Positions 33,528 through 42,861 are shown, numbered from the stretch's first letter. The stretch is DNA of 64,000 nucleotides from CAXBBB01 sp963841855 (GCA_963841855.1 CAWJEJ010000002.1:1-64000); one strand, 5' to 3'. Numbers and translations: made by a program. The notes: a model not told the origin generated them from the letters alone.

Positions 33528-34406
33528 TCAGCGTGTCTTTCCGGCGCCCCACATCAGTTTGCTGCGAAGCGTATCGAAGTAGCCCTGGCCGAGCAGTTTG
33601 ACCAAATGGATCGTGTGATCGGCTCGGGTGACGTTGAAGACTACGTCGCCATCTTCCACTCGCGTACCTTTGCCATCTACGGCGACGACATAGGGGTTTT
33701 CGCGGCTGTGCACGCGCAGCGTCAGGAGGCTCGTGTCGGGCACGATCACGGGGCGGACCGTCAGTGTATGGGGAGCGACGGGTGAAAGAACGACGACTCC
33801 CGCACCCGGTGCGATGATCGGGCCGCCGACCGAAAGCGAGTAGGCCGTCGAGCCGGTCGGGGTGGCGACGATCAGGCCGTCGCCCCAATACTCGTTGAGG
33901 AAGGCGCCGTCGATCTCGGCGCGGATCGAGAGCAGACCAGCCTGTCCGCTGCGTTCGATGGCGAACTCGTTGAGTGCCCACGTCGAGGCGAGTACATCGC
34001 CGGAGGACCGAACGTCGAGCAGCGTGCGCTCCTCGACGCGGTAAGCGCCCTGCTCCATCGCACGGATCGCCGTCTGGATCTGCTCGGTCTCTACGTCGGC
34101 GAGAAATCCTAGGCGACCGATGTTAACGCCTAATATCGGCGTGTGGCTCGTTCCGGCTTCTCGGGCCGAGTTGAGCAGCGTACCGTCGCCTCCAAACGAG
34201 AGGAGTACGTCGCTATCATCGGCGAGCGTTTCAGTTTCGTGATGCGTGCAGGTGTCGGCTGGTAGCAGGTTGCGCGCTGCCAGTCCTTGAGCCACGTTCG
34301 GGTGCAGACAAAACGCCAGACGCTCGCGCCGCATCCATTCGATAGTATCCGCCAGCGGCTCCCACAAGACGTCCTTGGAGGTGTTGCCGGTTATTCCGTA
34401 GATCAT
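33528..34406 (-). CDS. nadK: NAD kinase
   Basis: 292 residues. It phosphorylates NAD to NADP. The glycine-rich FGGDGTLLNSA motif, with the catalytic Asp, is present. So are NIGRLGFLADV, NEFAIERS, and the zinc/nucleotide-binding TPTGSTAYSLSVGGPI, all hallmarks of PpnK/NadK. ATG 34406 (MIYGITGNTSKDVLW) is chosen because the open frame beyond it lacks family similarity and would overlap the divergent oxidoreductase gene. Cytoplasmic. The two divergent genes start 47 bp apart and probably share a promoter region. Confidence 0.95.
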   Translation of the reverse strand: MIYGITGNTSKDVLWEPLADTIEWMRRERLAFCLHPNVAQGLAARNLLPADTCTHHETETLADDSDVLLSFGGDGTLLNSAREAGTSHTPILGVNIGRLGFLADVETEQIQTAIRAMEQGAYRVEERTLLDVRSSGDVLASTWALNEFAIERSGQAGLLSIRAEIDGAFLNEYWGDGLIVATPTGSTAYSLSVGGPIIAPGAGVVVLSPVAPHTLTVRPVIVPDTSLLTLRVHSRENPYVVAVDGKGTRVEDGDVVFNVTRADHTIHLVKLLGQGYFDTLRSKLMWGAGKTR

Positions 34407-34452
34407 GCGTAAACTCGGACCAATCGTGACTCGCCGCGTTCTCCCCTCCCCT

Positions 34453-35763
34453 ATGTCCCACTTCGTCATCGTCGGCAACGGCATCGCCGGCGTCACGGCC
34501 GCTCGCATGATACGCAAAGCCGGTCAGCACCGCATCACTCTGATCTCCGAAGAGGGAGTGCAGCCTTACTCGCGGACCGCGCTGATGTATGTGTTCATGG
34601 GGCAGGTCCAGTTTGAGGGCACGTGGCTCTACGAAAATGGATTCTACGACAAAAACCGCATCGAACGCGTGCACGACCGCATCGTCGACATCGACGCAGA
34701 TGCGCAGACGGTCACGCTCAGAAGTGGTGACGCGATTGCCTACGACAAGCTGCTGCTCGCGACGGGCTCGTCGGCGTTCAATCCGGGCTGGACAGGCGAC
34801 GATCTCGACGGCGTCCAGAATCTGTGGGGCATCGACGACGTCCGTTTGCTCGAATCCAGAGCCCATGGCCTGCGAGAAGCGGTCGTCGTGGGTGGCGGGC
34901 TGACGGGTGTAGAGCTGACCGAGATGCTGCACTCGCGCGGAGCCCACGTCACGTTTCTCGTCCGTGAGGCGCGCTACATGAGCAAGGTGCTTCCGCCCGA
35001 GGAGTCGGCGATCGTCGAAGCCGAGATCCGTGCGCACGGCATCGACTTGCGGATGGGTGAGGAGTTGGAACGCATCGAGGGCGATGGGGCCGTATCACAC
35101 GTCGTCACAAAATCGGGCGAGACGATAGCGGCGCAGCTGGTCGGGCTTACGGTCGGTGTGAAGCCCAATCTGTCGGCGTTGGGGACGAGCGGGGTCGAGA
35201 CGGACCGCGGCATTCTGGTCGACAAGCAGATGCGGACGTCGCATGCCAACGTCTGGGCGGCGGGCGATTGCGCGCAGCACCGGACGCCTCCGCCGGGCGT
35301 ACCTCCGGTCGAGCAGTTGTGGTACAGCGGGCGCCGTCAGGGTGTCGCTGCGGCGCGGTCGATGCTGGGGGCGACGGACAGCTACCGACGCGGCGTCTAT
35401 TTCAACAGCGCCAAGTTCTACCGCATTGAGTGGCAGCAGTATGGGACCGTCCCCGCTGAGTTGCCGGACGAGTTGGGAACGGTCGTCTGGCAAGACACGT
35501 CGGGCGAGATTCCGCGACTGATCCGGCTGGTTTATGAGCGCGTGTCGATGCGCTTCAGGGGCATCTCGGCGATGGGTGTGCGCTACCGCCAGGACGTAGC
35601 AACGAGCTGGATCTTGCAGGGGCGGACGTTGGCCCAGGTCGTCGACGCGCTGGGCGACGCCAACTTCGACGCCGAGTTCACGCGTCGGCCAGAATCTGCC
35701 TTCCAAGAGGCGTTTCACTCGGATGCGAAGCGCTTTCATGCCGAGCGCGAGTTGGTGATCTAG
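34453..35763 (+). CDS. FAD-dependent NAD(P)H oxidoreductase (pyridine nucleotide-disulfide class)
   Basis: 436 residues. The N-terminal dinucleotide fold VIVGNGIAGVTAARMIRKAG binds FAD. The second fold AVVVGGGLTGVELTEML binds NAD(P)H. The FAD-closing motif is HANVWAAGDCAQHRTPP. It resembles rubredoxin/nitrite-reductase-type reductases (NirB N-terminal, NasD), without CxxC redox cysteines. About 100 extra C-terminal residues follow. The next gene, 63 bp on, encodes a membrane polyferredoxin, so the two may form an electron-transfer unit. The acceptor cannot be told from sequence. Confidence 0.82.
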   Translation: MSHFVIVGNGIAGVTAARMIRKAGQHRITLISEEGVQPYSRTALMYVFMGQVQFEGTWLYENGFYDKNRIERVHDRIVDIDADAQTVTLRSGDAIAYDKLLLATGSSAFNPGWTGDDLDGVQNLWGIDDVRLLESRAHGLREAVVVGGGLTGVELTEMLHSRGAHVTFLVREARYMSKVLPPEESAIVEAEIRAHGIDLRMGEELERIEGDGAVSHVVTKSGETIAAQLVGLTVGVKPNLSALGTSGVETDRGILVDKQMRTSHANVWAAGDCAQHRTPPPGVPPVEQLWYSGRRQGVAAARSMLGATDSYRRGVYFNSAKFYRIEWQQYGTVPAELPDELGTVVWQDTSGEIPRLIRLVYERVSMRFRGISAMGVRYRQDVATSWILQGRTLAQVVDALGDANFDAEFTRRPESAFQEAFHSDAKRFHAERELVI

Positions 35764-35781
35764 CGTTTCCTTTTCCTCTGC

Positions 35782-35801
35782 GGGCGAGATGAATCTCGCC
35801 C
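35782..35801. repeat. Inverted repeat in the oxidoreductase-polyferredoxin gap
   Basis: GGGCGAGAT-GA-ATCTCGCCC is a perfect hairpin. The wider string resembles a dispersed GTAGGGGCGAGATTCATCTCG element known from many genomes. It lies inside a likely two-gene operon. Confidence 0.55.
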
Positions 35802-35826
35802 CTACAACAGATTTTACTGCATTCCT

Positions 35827-37200
35827 ATGGCTTCTTCTGCTGCTCTCTCTCCTGAACCTAGCCTCAGTCTCACGGCGCCGTCGACCGATCTCGATGGCAA
35901 GCAGAAGGCGGGCATCGCGCTGATCGTGATCGGGGTGCTGTCGTTCCTAATCGCGCTGGCGGGTGCGGGCGGACTGGCGCCGATTGCGTTTTTCTGGGTC
36001 GGCGTGGGCGGCATATCGGTCGGCTCTGGGCTGTGGTTTTCGTGGTACCGCGAGCGGGCGCCGGGCGAGAAGACGGGAACGTGGCACAGCAGTCTGACCG
36101 GGCGCGGCGTGCTGGCGTGGGTGATGGCGATTGCGATCACGGCGTTCTACGTCGTCCTCTACTGGCAAGACGACCTGGGGCTGGCGTGGCTGTTTGCGCC
36201 GCTCGTAACAGTCTTCGACGCGCTGTCCTACGTGCTGCGCGGCAAGGCGGCCGACCGCTGGTTCATGTACGGCACGTTCTACACGCTGGCGATCCTCGTG
36301 ATGGGCGTGCGCGCGCTGATCAAATACCGCCACGTCCGCTACCAGCAGATCCGGACGCTGAGCGTGATGTTTTTCCAGCTGTCGTTTGCGTTTCTGATCC
36401 CGGCGATCTTCGTCCTCTTGTCGCAACCCGAGTTGTATTTCAGCTACTTCTGGCCCCTCGACTACGATCAGTTCTGGCCCGGCAACATGCAGAACCTGAG
36501 CGGCACGCAGCTAGGCGTCATCTTTCTGATCTTCGGCGCCGTCATGTTCTTCGTCGCGACGCCCGTCCTGACGTATTTCTTCGGCAAGCGCTGGTTCTGC
36601 TCGTGGGTCTGCGGCTGCGGCGGACTGGCAGAAACGGCGGGCGACCCCTACCGCCACCTGTCGGACAAGTCGACGCGGGCGTGGAAGATCGAGCGGTGGA
36701 TGATCCACGGCATTCTCGCCTTCATCGTGATCACGACGGCGCTGCTATGGGCCAACTTCGCGATGGAGGGCGCCCTGCTGGGCAGTTACGCCCAAGGCAT
36801 GAGCAAAGCGTACGGCTTCTGGATCGGGGCAATGTTTGCGGGCGTGATCGGCGTCGGCTTCTATCCCATTTTCGGCGCGCGCGTGTGGTGCCGCTTCGGC
36901 TGCCCGATGGCCGCAGTTCTGGGTTTGCAGCAGCGCCTGTTCTCGCGCTTTCGCATCACGACCAACGGCGGACAGTGCATCAGCTGCGGCAACTGCTCGA
37001 CCTACTGCGAGATGGGCATCGACGTGAAGTGGTACGCCCAGCGCGGACAAAACATCGTCCGGGCGAGCTGCGTCGGCTGCGGCATCTGCGCCGAGGTCTG
37101 CCCGCGCGGCGTCCTCAAGCTCGAAAACGGACCGCGGACCGAGCGTTACAATGGCGCGGTTCTCTTTCCCGAATCGCAACTCGACATTCTGCCGGACTGA
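35827..37200 (+). CDS. Membrane polyferredoxin (NapH/RdxA-like, two 4Fe-4S clusters)
   Basis: 457 residues with about six to eight membrane helices (e.g. GIALIVIGVLSFLIALAGAG, GVLAWVMAIAITAFYVVLYW). Conserved CSWVCGCGG and CRFGCPMAA motifs at helix ends are typical of the 4Fe-4S-binding NapH/RdxA/CcoG family. Two C-terminal ferredoxin motifs follow, CISCGNCSTYC and CVGCGICAEVCP. It probably carries electrons between the quinone pool or membrane and the neighbouring FAD oxidoreductase. Partner and direction are inferred. Confidence 0.82.
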   Translation: MASSAALSPEPSLSLTAPSTDLDGKQKAGIALIVIGVLSFLIALAGAGGLAPIAFFWVGVGGISVGSGLWFSWYRERAPGEKTGTWHSSLTGRGVLAWVMAIAITAFYVVLYWQDDLGLAWLFAPLVTVFDALSYVLRGKAADRWFMYGTFYTLAILVMGVRALIKYRHVRYQQIRTLSVMFFQLSFAFLIPAIFVLLSQPELYFSYFWPLDYDQFWPGNMQNLSGTQLGVIFLIFGAVMFFVATPVLTYFFGKRWFCSWVCGCGGLAETAGDPYRHLSDKSTRAWKIERWMIHGILAFIVITTALLWANFAMEGALLGSYAQGMSKAYGFWIGAMFAGVIGVGFYPIFGARVWCRFGCPMAAVLGLQQRLFSRFRITTNGGQCISCGNCSTYCEMGIDVKWYAQRGQNIVRASCVGCGICAEVCPRGVLKLENGPRTERYNGAVLFPESQLDILPD

Positions 37201-37269
37201 GCATTTTCGACCCGTTCTTCTTCCAACCCTGAAACGCGATGCCCCTCAACTGCGAGTTGAGTCCGGCTC

Positions 37270-37302
37270 AAAGCTGACAGGTTCTCGAAACCAGTCAGCT
37301 TT
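37270..37302. terminator. Inverted repeat between convergent operons
   Basis: AAAGCTGAC (37270-37278) and GTCAGCTTT (37294-37302) form perfect 9-bp arms, with AGGTTCTCGAAACC pairing inside. It lies between the convergent polyferredoxin gene and the tail gene of the ilv-leu-thr operon, overlapping the latter's stop codon. It shares its core with the element at 44619-44649. It could terminate in both directions. Confidence 0.55.
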
Positions 37303-38080
37303 CCCTCTCTGCATCTAAATAGAACCGGTACAGAGGCCAGCAGACGGCGAGTTGCTCTATCGCCCAGCCGACCAAGTCAGGGCCAAGTCGGAGCACGTCG
37401 GCAGTCGGGAGTTTGTGGCGGAGCCAGATCGTTTTGGCGCGCGCTAGTTCGCCGGGCACGGCGGAGATCGGCTCGGTGAATCGGACGATGTCGCCCTTCG
37501 ACGCGTAGCGGATGCCTAGCTGCCAATCGCCGAGTTCGAGCGCGGGGTTTACTGTGTCCAAGAACGTCTGCGGCTCGCGTACGATGCGGGCTTTGACGGC
37601 GGGCATCAGGCCCTTCATGTGATCGGCGAGGAAGAGGCCGACCGTGAAGCCGTCGGGGTCGAGGCTGTGGGCGAGTTGGAAGTCTTGCAGGCGCTTCTTG
37701 CGGCTGTGGCGGTAGAAGCTCATCCACAGGTGATGGTGCGATCCGCCCGCGCCGAAGTCGTTTTTGAGGATGCGGGAGAAGACGCCTTTCTCCGTTTCGA
37801 AGGGCAGGCGGTTGGGCAGCACCCAGTTCCACGCCAGGTCGTCGCGGTAGCGCTTGAACGGGGCTTGCACGTGCTCGACGATTGCAGCCTTGTCCTCTCG
37901 GTACTGCGCGATGTGCGGATTCTGCCTCAGCCGCTCGAGGACAGCGATGGTGTCGGGCGTCCAGCCTCCGAACGTCAGGTCGAGCCGGTCGGGACGCGGG
38001 AGCAGCGTACCGGGCGGACGGACGAGCGGTTCGAGGCCCGGCGGAAGGGCGTCATCGAGAGGGGTCGAGGAGGACGGCAC
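37295..38080 (-). CDS. Unknown protein at the end of the ilv-leu-thr operon (DUF2461-like)
   Basis: 261 residues from GTG 38080, which overlaps the thrC 3' end by 29 nt. The region FGGWTPDTIAVLERLRQNPH, then YREDKAAIVEHVQAPFKRYR and GVFSRILKNDFGAGGSHHHL, resembles DUF2461-type proteins loosely, by pattern only. No catalytic motif is recognised and no membrane helix is seen. The overlap suggests translational coupling to thrC. It is nevertheless unclear whether the gene relates to amino-acid synthesis. The longer open frame upstream is a shadow of thrC. Confidence 0.6.
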   Translation of the reverse strand: MPSSSTPLDDALPPGLEPLVRPPGTLLPRPDRLDLTFGGWTPDTIAVLERLRQNPHIAQYREDKAAIVEHVQAPFKRYRDDLAWNWVLPNRLPFETEKGVFSRILKNDFGAGGSHHHLWMSFYRHSRKKRLQDFQLAHSLDPDGFTVGLFLADHMKGLMPAVKARIVREPQTFLDTVNPALELGDWQLGIRYASKGDIVRFTEPISAVPGELARAKTIWLRHKLPTADVLRLGPDLVGWAIEQLAVCWPLYRFYLDAERES

Positions 38081-39335
38081 GGAGAGCGTCGGGCGTGGCG
38101 GCGATGGAGACGGACGAGTCGCGTTCACCCCGCAAGGCGGCCAGCGGTTCGGGCGCTCGGGGTTCGTTACCGATAGCTCGCGCGACGACGCCGGGAAACT
38201 TGGCCGGATGCGCCGTCGCCAGCACGATCTGCGGCGACTGATCGCCCGTCTGGTCTCGATAGCGGCGAGCAGCTTCCAATCCAACGGCGGTGTGTGGACA
38301 AGCGACGTAGCCCCACCTGTCGTGCGCGCGTTTCATCGCGATCAGCGTCTCGTCGTCGCTGACGGTCGTACCCCAGACGCGGTCGGACAGCGATTCGCCC
38401 AGCAGCGTGTGGATGCGCTCGAAATTGCTCGGCGCGCCAACGTCCATCGCGTTCGAGAGCGTGGCGACGGAAGCTCCCATCTGCGCATCGGCGCGACCGG
38501 CGAGTCGATCCGGGAAAAAGCGGTTGGCGTTGTGGGCCGCCACGAATCGGCGGATGGGCAATCCGGCCTGCATCGCCAGTACGCCTCCGGTCAGGTTACC
38601 CAGATTGCCGGACGGCGTCACGAAGACCGGGTCGTCTCCTCCACTCTGACGCAGAGCGTCGACGTAGAACAGCATTTGGGGCAGCAGACGTCCGATGTTG
38701 ATCGAGTTGGCGGACGAAAGCGGTATGGCGGCCAACTTTGGGTCAGCGAAAGCGGCTTTGACCATCCGTTGGCAGTCGTCGAACGTTCCGGCCACGCGTA
38801 GGCTCGTCACGCCGTCGCGCTCCATCACGAGTTGCCGCTCCTGGACGGGGCTGATCTGTCCGTCGGGAAACAGCAGCACGACGCGGAAGCCAGGAAGTCC
38901 GGCGAACCCGTCGGCGACGGCACTGCCGGTGTCTCCGCTCGTGGCGACGAGGATCGTCAGCGTGGGATCGCTCGGGTCGCGCAGGCGGGCGAGCACGCGC
39001 GCCATCGTCCTAGCGCCCACGTCTTTGAACGAGTAGGTCGGCCCGTGGAAGAGTTCGAGGACGGACAGGCCGGGTTCGATCTCGACGAGTGGGATAGGGA
39101 AGTCGAGCGCGTCGCGGACGGCGGTTTCCCAGTCGGGCACGTCGCCGCTAAGCCAGTGTTCGAGGACGGCGACGGCGAGATCGGCGAACGAGTCGGCATC
39201 ACGCCAGCCAGCCGGAAGCGGCGGCACGTGCGTCGGGACGTAGAGGCCACCGTCGGGGGCAATTCCGCGCGTGAGGGCCTCGGAAAGCGAAACGTGGGAA
39301 GCGGAATCGCGGGTGCTGACGTAAATGGTGGACAT
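38052..39335 (-). CDS. thrC: Threonine synthase
   Basis: 427 residues, a PLP enzyme that converts O-phosphohomoserine to threonine. The PLP-binding Lys lies in GPTYSFKDVGARTMARVLAR. The phosphate loop ATSGDTGSAVADGF and the VFVTPSGNLGNLTGGVLA motif are intact, and the N-terminal YVSTRDSASHVSLSEAL is typical of the longer bacterial/yeast-type ThrC. It follows thrB by 93 bp. The product is threonine, the precursor of isoleucine, so its place in an ilv-leu operon makes metabolic sense. Confidence 0.95.
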   Translation of the reverse strand: MSTIYVSTRDSASHVSLSEALTRGIAPDGGLYVPTHVPPLPAGWRDADSFADLAVAVLEHWLSGDVPDWETAVRDALDFPIPLVEIEPGLSVLELFHGPTYSFKDVGARTMARVLARLRDPSDPTLTILVATSGDTGSAVADGFAGLPGFRVVLLFPDGQISPVQERQLVMERDGVTSLRVAGTFDDCQRMVKAAFADPKLAAIPLSSANSINIGRLLPQMLFYVDALRQSGGDDPVFVTPSGNLGNLTGGVLAMQAGLPIRRFVAAHNANRFFPDRLAGRADAQMGASVATLSNAMDVGAPSNFERIHTLLGESLSDRVWGTTVSDDETLIAMKRAHDRWGYVACPHTAVGLEAARRYRDQTGDQSPQIVLATAHPAKFPGVVARAIGNEPRAPEPLAALRGERDSSVSIAATPDALRAVLLDPSR

Positions 39336-39428
39336 GAACTGGGAAGTGCGTCAAGATCGAGATTGCAACGTCGCTTCGCTCTTCGAAATGACAAAGGGAA
39401 AGGATGGAAAGTGGGCGAACTGCGTGTT

Positions 39429-40382
39429 TCAGTCGAGCGATTGGGCGAGCGTTCGGGCGCCCTGACTGCACGCGCGGACGGCGTGGGCGCCGGCTTCGAT
39501 TCCGGCGTCTCGGCTTGCGGCCTGCATCTGCTTCGCAACGTGCTGGGCGGAGCGGGCGTCCGGGCAGAGGGCGAACAGCGTCGGCCCCGATCCGCTCAGG
39601 GCGCAGCCGTAGGCTCCGGCGGCGAGGGCAGCTTGGCGGACAGCGTCGTAGCACGGCACCAACTGGGCGCGCAGCGGCTCGACGAGCGTGTCTTGCATGA
39701 TCGCGCGTCCGGCGGCGCGGGAGTCTCCCCTGGCGAGTGCGTCGAGCAGGAAGGCGAGGTTGGCGGCGTTGCCGACAGCGCCCGCCAGCGGTACCTGATC
39801 GGGCAGCAGCGCCCGCGCTTCGCGCGTCAGCACCTCGACGCGCGGCACGACCAGAGCGATGTGCAACGTGGAGCCGACCGAAAGCTGTCGGTACCGCGTC
39901 GGATCGGAAGGCGATACCAGCACAGCCCCTCCGAAGAGCGACGGCAGCACGTTGTCGCCGTGCCGGGCGCCGCTGGCCATCGCCTCGCCATCCAGCACGG
40001 CGTCGACCAAGTCGGCTTTCTCGAACGGAGATCCGCACGCGACGTTGGCCGCCCAGGCCCCAGCGACCGCGCTCGCCGCCGACGATCCCAGCCCCGATCC
40101 CGGCGTCAACCCTTTTCGGATGCGTAGCCGCAATCCAAAGTCAGCCCCCGCTTTTTTCAGAACAGATTCGGCTGCAATAACAGCAGTGTTCTCACGGTCG
40201 TCTGGTGCCATCCACGCAGCACCTGTGTCAGAAGCGACGACGCGCACGCCGGGCCGCTCGTCGCGCCACACCTCGACGGTATCGCCCAGCCCCTCGACAG
40301 CCATGCCCAGCGCGTCGAAGCCCGGCCCCAGGTTGCTCAGCGACGCCGGAGCGGTCACGAGTGCGATCGGCTGCTCGGTCAT
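39429..40382 (-). CDS. thrB: Homoserine kinase
   Basis: 317 residues of the GHMP kinase family. It phosphorylates homoserine with ATP to give the ThrC substrate. The ATP-binding motif LTPGSGLGSSAASAVAGAWA and the N-terminal APASLSNLGPGFDALGMAVE are diagnostic. A late GCALSGSGPTLFAL forms the third GHMP motif. ATG 40382 overlaps the leuD stop (ATGA at 40379-40382), so leuD and thrB are translationally coupled, which joins the threonine genes firmly to the leucine operon. Confidence 0.95.
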   Translation of the reverse strand: MTEQPIALVTAPASLSNLGPGFDALGMAVEGLGDTVEVWRDERPGVRVVASDTGAAWMAPDDRENTAVIAAESVLKKAGADFGLRLRIRKGLTPGSGLGSSAASAVAGAWAANVACGSPFEKADLVDAVLDGEAMASGARHGDNVLPSLFGGAVLVSPSDPTRYRQLSVGSTLHIALVVPRVEVLTREARALLPDQVPLAGAVGNAANLAFLLDALARGDSRAAGRAIMQDTLVEPLRAQLVPCYDAVRQAALAAGAYGCALSGSGPTLFALCPDARSAQHVAKQMQAASRDAGIEAGAHAVRACSQGARTLAQSLD

Positions 40383-40939
40383 GCGATCATGCCGGTCTTG
40401 CGGGCATAGCCAAAGATGCCGCCCGCATCGACGATTTCGGCGACGTCGCCCAGCGGTTGGAGATGGTGCACATCGCCCGTACGCCGGTTGGTGAGCGTGC
40501 CTGCTTGGGTGTCGATCTCGACCTCGTCGCCCGTCCTGGTCTGCTCGACCAACCGCTCGGCGCTTTCGAACGGCACCAGAAAGCCGCCGTCGACCGAGTT
40601 GCGGTAAAAAATCCGCGCGTACGACTGCGCCACGACCGCCTCGATGCCTGCTTCCCTCAGCGCGAACGGCGCATGTTCTCGGCTCGACCCACACCCGAAG
40701 TTGCCGCCGCCGATGATGACCGCGAACGGGCTAGTGTCCTTGCCGGGGGGCACGAACGGCACGTCGCCCATCGGCAACCCTTGTTCGCCCGGCGGGACGG
40801 ACGAGAGTGCGTAACGGCCATAGAATTTACGCTCCTTGGGATCGGTGAGCGAATAGACTAGGTGCTGCGCCGGAATGATCTGATCGGTATCGACGCTGTC
40901 GCCGAGCACGTAGGCGCGGCCTTGGATGATGTCTTTCAT
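40379..40939 (-). CDS. leuD: 3-isopropylmalate dehydratase small subunit
   Basis: 186 residues of the swivel-domain subunit that pairs with LeuC to isomerise 2- to 3-isopropylmalate. GDSVDTDQIIPAQHLVY and GGGNFGCGSSREHAPFALRE are the family signatures. The length and the DTDQIIPA pattern point to the compact LeuD2/homoaconitase-like branch, which matches the short LeuC next to it. ATG 40939 is chosen because the open frame beyond it runs into repeats. The 3' end overlaps thrB. Confidence 0.95.
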   Translation of the reverse strand: MKDIIQGRAYVLGDSVDTDQIIPAQHLVYSLTDPKERKFYGRYALSSVPPGEQGLPMGDVPFVPPGKDTSPFAVIIGGGNFGCGSSREHAPFALREAGIEAVVAQSYARIFYRNSVDGGFLVPFESAERLVEQTRTGDEVEIDTQAGTLTNRRTGDVHHLQPLGDVAEIVDAGGIFGYARKTGMIA

Positions 40940-41383
40940 GGATGGGTTTGGAATGAGATGCGCGTCCGCTGATCGAGCGCGGCGGCAGTTGTATATCCCT
41001 GCCTGCGCAGGAATGACGGCGTGGAGGCTCGGACGGTTGGACTGATACGATTGCTGCACGGTCAACAATGAGAGGCGAAGAAGGAGTCGGCCTCAGACGG
41101 TCCGGCGATCAGATGCAGAGCGGAGAGAGCGGCCGAAAAGCTGCTGTTTGAGTGAGCGCAGCGAGCGAGTTTGCAGGTTTTCAGCGACCGGAGCGCCACA
41201 TCAGCCGGAGCGACGTAAGCCTTGATCTTTTGCTTCCTTTTGTATGCAAGACAAAAGAAGGCCCCGCGCAGCGAGAATGAGGTCGGTAATACAACACATA
41301 CTTAGAGTCGCTTTCAGATTCAGATAGCACGGCCAGCGCCGGAGATTGCCACGGCCTTCGGCCTCGCGATGACACGGTGGAGG
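40940..41383. other. leuC-leuD gap made of dispersed repeats
   Basis: No gene is seen. The gap carries a CCCTGCCTGCGCAGGAATGA unit (40997-41019), also present in the 12-kb repeats. It also carries a ...CCTCGCGATGACA unit (41362-41374), whose 13-bp core returns at both ends of the element at 47541-47630. It is long for an operon-internal spacer, so a promoter inside it cannot be excluded. Confidence 0.6.
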
Positions 41384-42676
41384 CTACACCAGCACCTCCC
41401 GAGGGTCCGTGATTACGCCGGTCAGCGCAGCGGCAGCTACAGAGAGCGGCGACGCCAGATACACGCTCGCGCCTTTGCTCCCCATCCGCCCCGGGAAGTT
41501 GCGGTTCGTCGTCGAGAGCACAACCTCTTCGCCAACGGCCCGCCCGTACGTGTCGATCGGTCCGCCCAGGCAGGCTCCGCACGACGAGTGGCCGATCTTG
41601 CAGCCTGCGCGCTCGAAGATGTCGTAGAGGCTGTCAGCGCCGATGTGCGTCGTGTGAAGTTGCTGCCCGACCAGCGTCGTCGCCGGGATGATGTAGGTGT
41701 CGATGACCACTTCGCGCCCCTGAATGATACTCGCCGCCGCATAGAAGTCCTCCAGCTTGCCTCCGGTACACGAGCCGACGTAGGCCTTGTCGATCTTGGT
41801 ACCGACGACCTCGCTGATCGTCGCCCGGTTGTCGGGCCGGTGCGGCTTGGCGACGACGGGTTCGAGCGTCGAGGCGTCGTATCGGTATTCGCGTAGATAG
41901 GCGACGTCCGCGCGTTGGGCGACGGGCTGGAACGGCACGTCGGTGCGCTCTCGGACGTAGTCGATCGTCTTATCGTCGGCGACGATGATGCCGCTTTTGG
42001 CTCCGGCTTCGATGGCCATGTTGGTCAGCGTCATCCGCTCGTGGACAGGCAGATCCATGACCGCTTCGCCGCCAAACTCCATCGCGCAATACGTCGCCCC
42101 GTCGATGCCGATGTCGCCGATGATCTGCAGAATCAGGTCTTTGGCGGTCAGGTACGGCGGCAGCGCGCCGTCAAATGTGAAGCGCAGCGTCGGCGGGACT
42201 TTGACCCAGAGTTTGCCGGTCCCCATGATGAAGGCCGCGTCCGTGTTGCCGACTCCGGTCGCGAACAGGCCGAACGCGCCCGACGTGCAGGTGTGGCTGT
42301 CGGTCCCGAAGAGAACCGTGCCGGGGCGGTTGAAGCCTTCCTCGGCGAGCGCCATGTGGCAGACGCCTTTGTAGCGGTCCGTCCCCACGTCGAAGAAGTG
42401 CGGCAGCTCCTGCTCGGCCGCCATCTTGCGCAGCAACACGACATTGCGGTTGGCGTGGCTGTCCGACGTGAAGATGTAGTGGTCAGGGATGACGACGACT
42501 TTCTCCCTGTCCCAGAAGCGAGCATCGGTCCCAAACTCGCGCTGGAAGATTTCGTAGGCGGGCGGGCCGCACACGTCGTGCGTCATCAGCGTGTCGACGT
42601 CGACCCAGACGGTCTGGCCCGGCGTCACGCGGTCGCGCCCGGCGTGCTGGGCGAGGATGGTTTCGGTTAGGGTCAT
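41384..42676 (-). CDS. leuC: 3-isopropylmalate dehydratase large subunit
   Basis: 430 residues of an aconitase-fold enzyme. Cluster ligands are visible in YVGSCTGGKLEDF and in CKIGHSSCGACLGG, giving the three cysteines of the 4Fe-4S centre. GTDSHTCTSGAFGLFATGVG binds substrate. It is about 40 residues shorter than the E. coli type and fits the LeuC2/homoaconitase-like branch. It works with LeuD (40379-40939). Cytoplasmic, third step of leucine synthesis. Confidence 0.95.
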   Translation of the reverse strand: MTLTETILAQHAGRDRVTPGQTVWVDVDTLMTHDVCGPPAYEIFQREFGTDARFWDREKVVVIPDHYIFTSDSHANRNVVLLRKMAAEQELPHFFDVGTDRYKGVCHMALAEEGFNRPGTVLFGTDSHTCTSGAFGLFATGVGNTDAAFIMGTGKLWVKVPPTLRFTFDGALPPYLTAKDLILQIIGDIGIDGATYCAMEFGGEAVMDLPVHERMTLTNMAIEAGAKSGIIVADDKTIDYVRERTDVPFQPVAQRADVAYLREYRYDASTLEPVVAKPHRPDNRATISEVVGTKIDKAYVGSCTGGKLEDFYAAASIIQGREVVIDTYIIPATTLVGQQLHTTHIGADSLYDIFERAGCKIGHSSCGACLGGPIDTYGRAVGEEVVLSTTNRNFPGRMGSKGASVYLASPLSVAAAALTGVITDPREVLV

Positions 42677-42710
42677 GTCGTGCTGGGGTGTGCGAGCGGC
42701 GATGGGGTGT

Positions 42711-42861
42711 CAGACCCCTCCGCCCGTTGGGCACCTCCATGAGGGGAGGACGAGTCTGGAGTTGACTGCTCGTTTGGAAAAGCGGGTGAGATTGGATGTG
42801 ACCCCAAACCACTTGTCCCCTCCTCTTGGAGGAGGGGTGCCCGTCAGGGCGGGATGGTCCG
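42711..42861. repeat. Dispersed CCCCTCC...GGATGGTCC element, copy between leuC and leuA
   Basis: The stretch begins cagacccctccgcccgttgg and ends gggcgggatggtccg. It is closely similar over its length to 45742-45895 and, at its ends, to 12441-12654. The two ends are imperfect inverted repeats of each other. It fills the leuA-leuC spacer. Confidence 0.75.
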
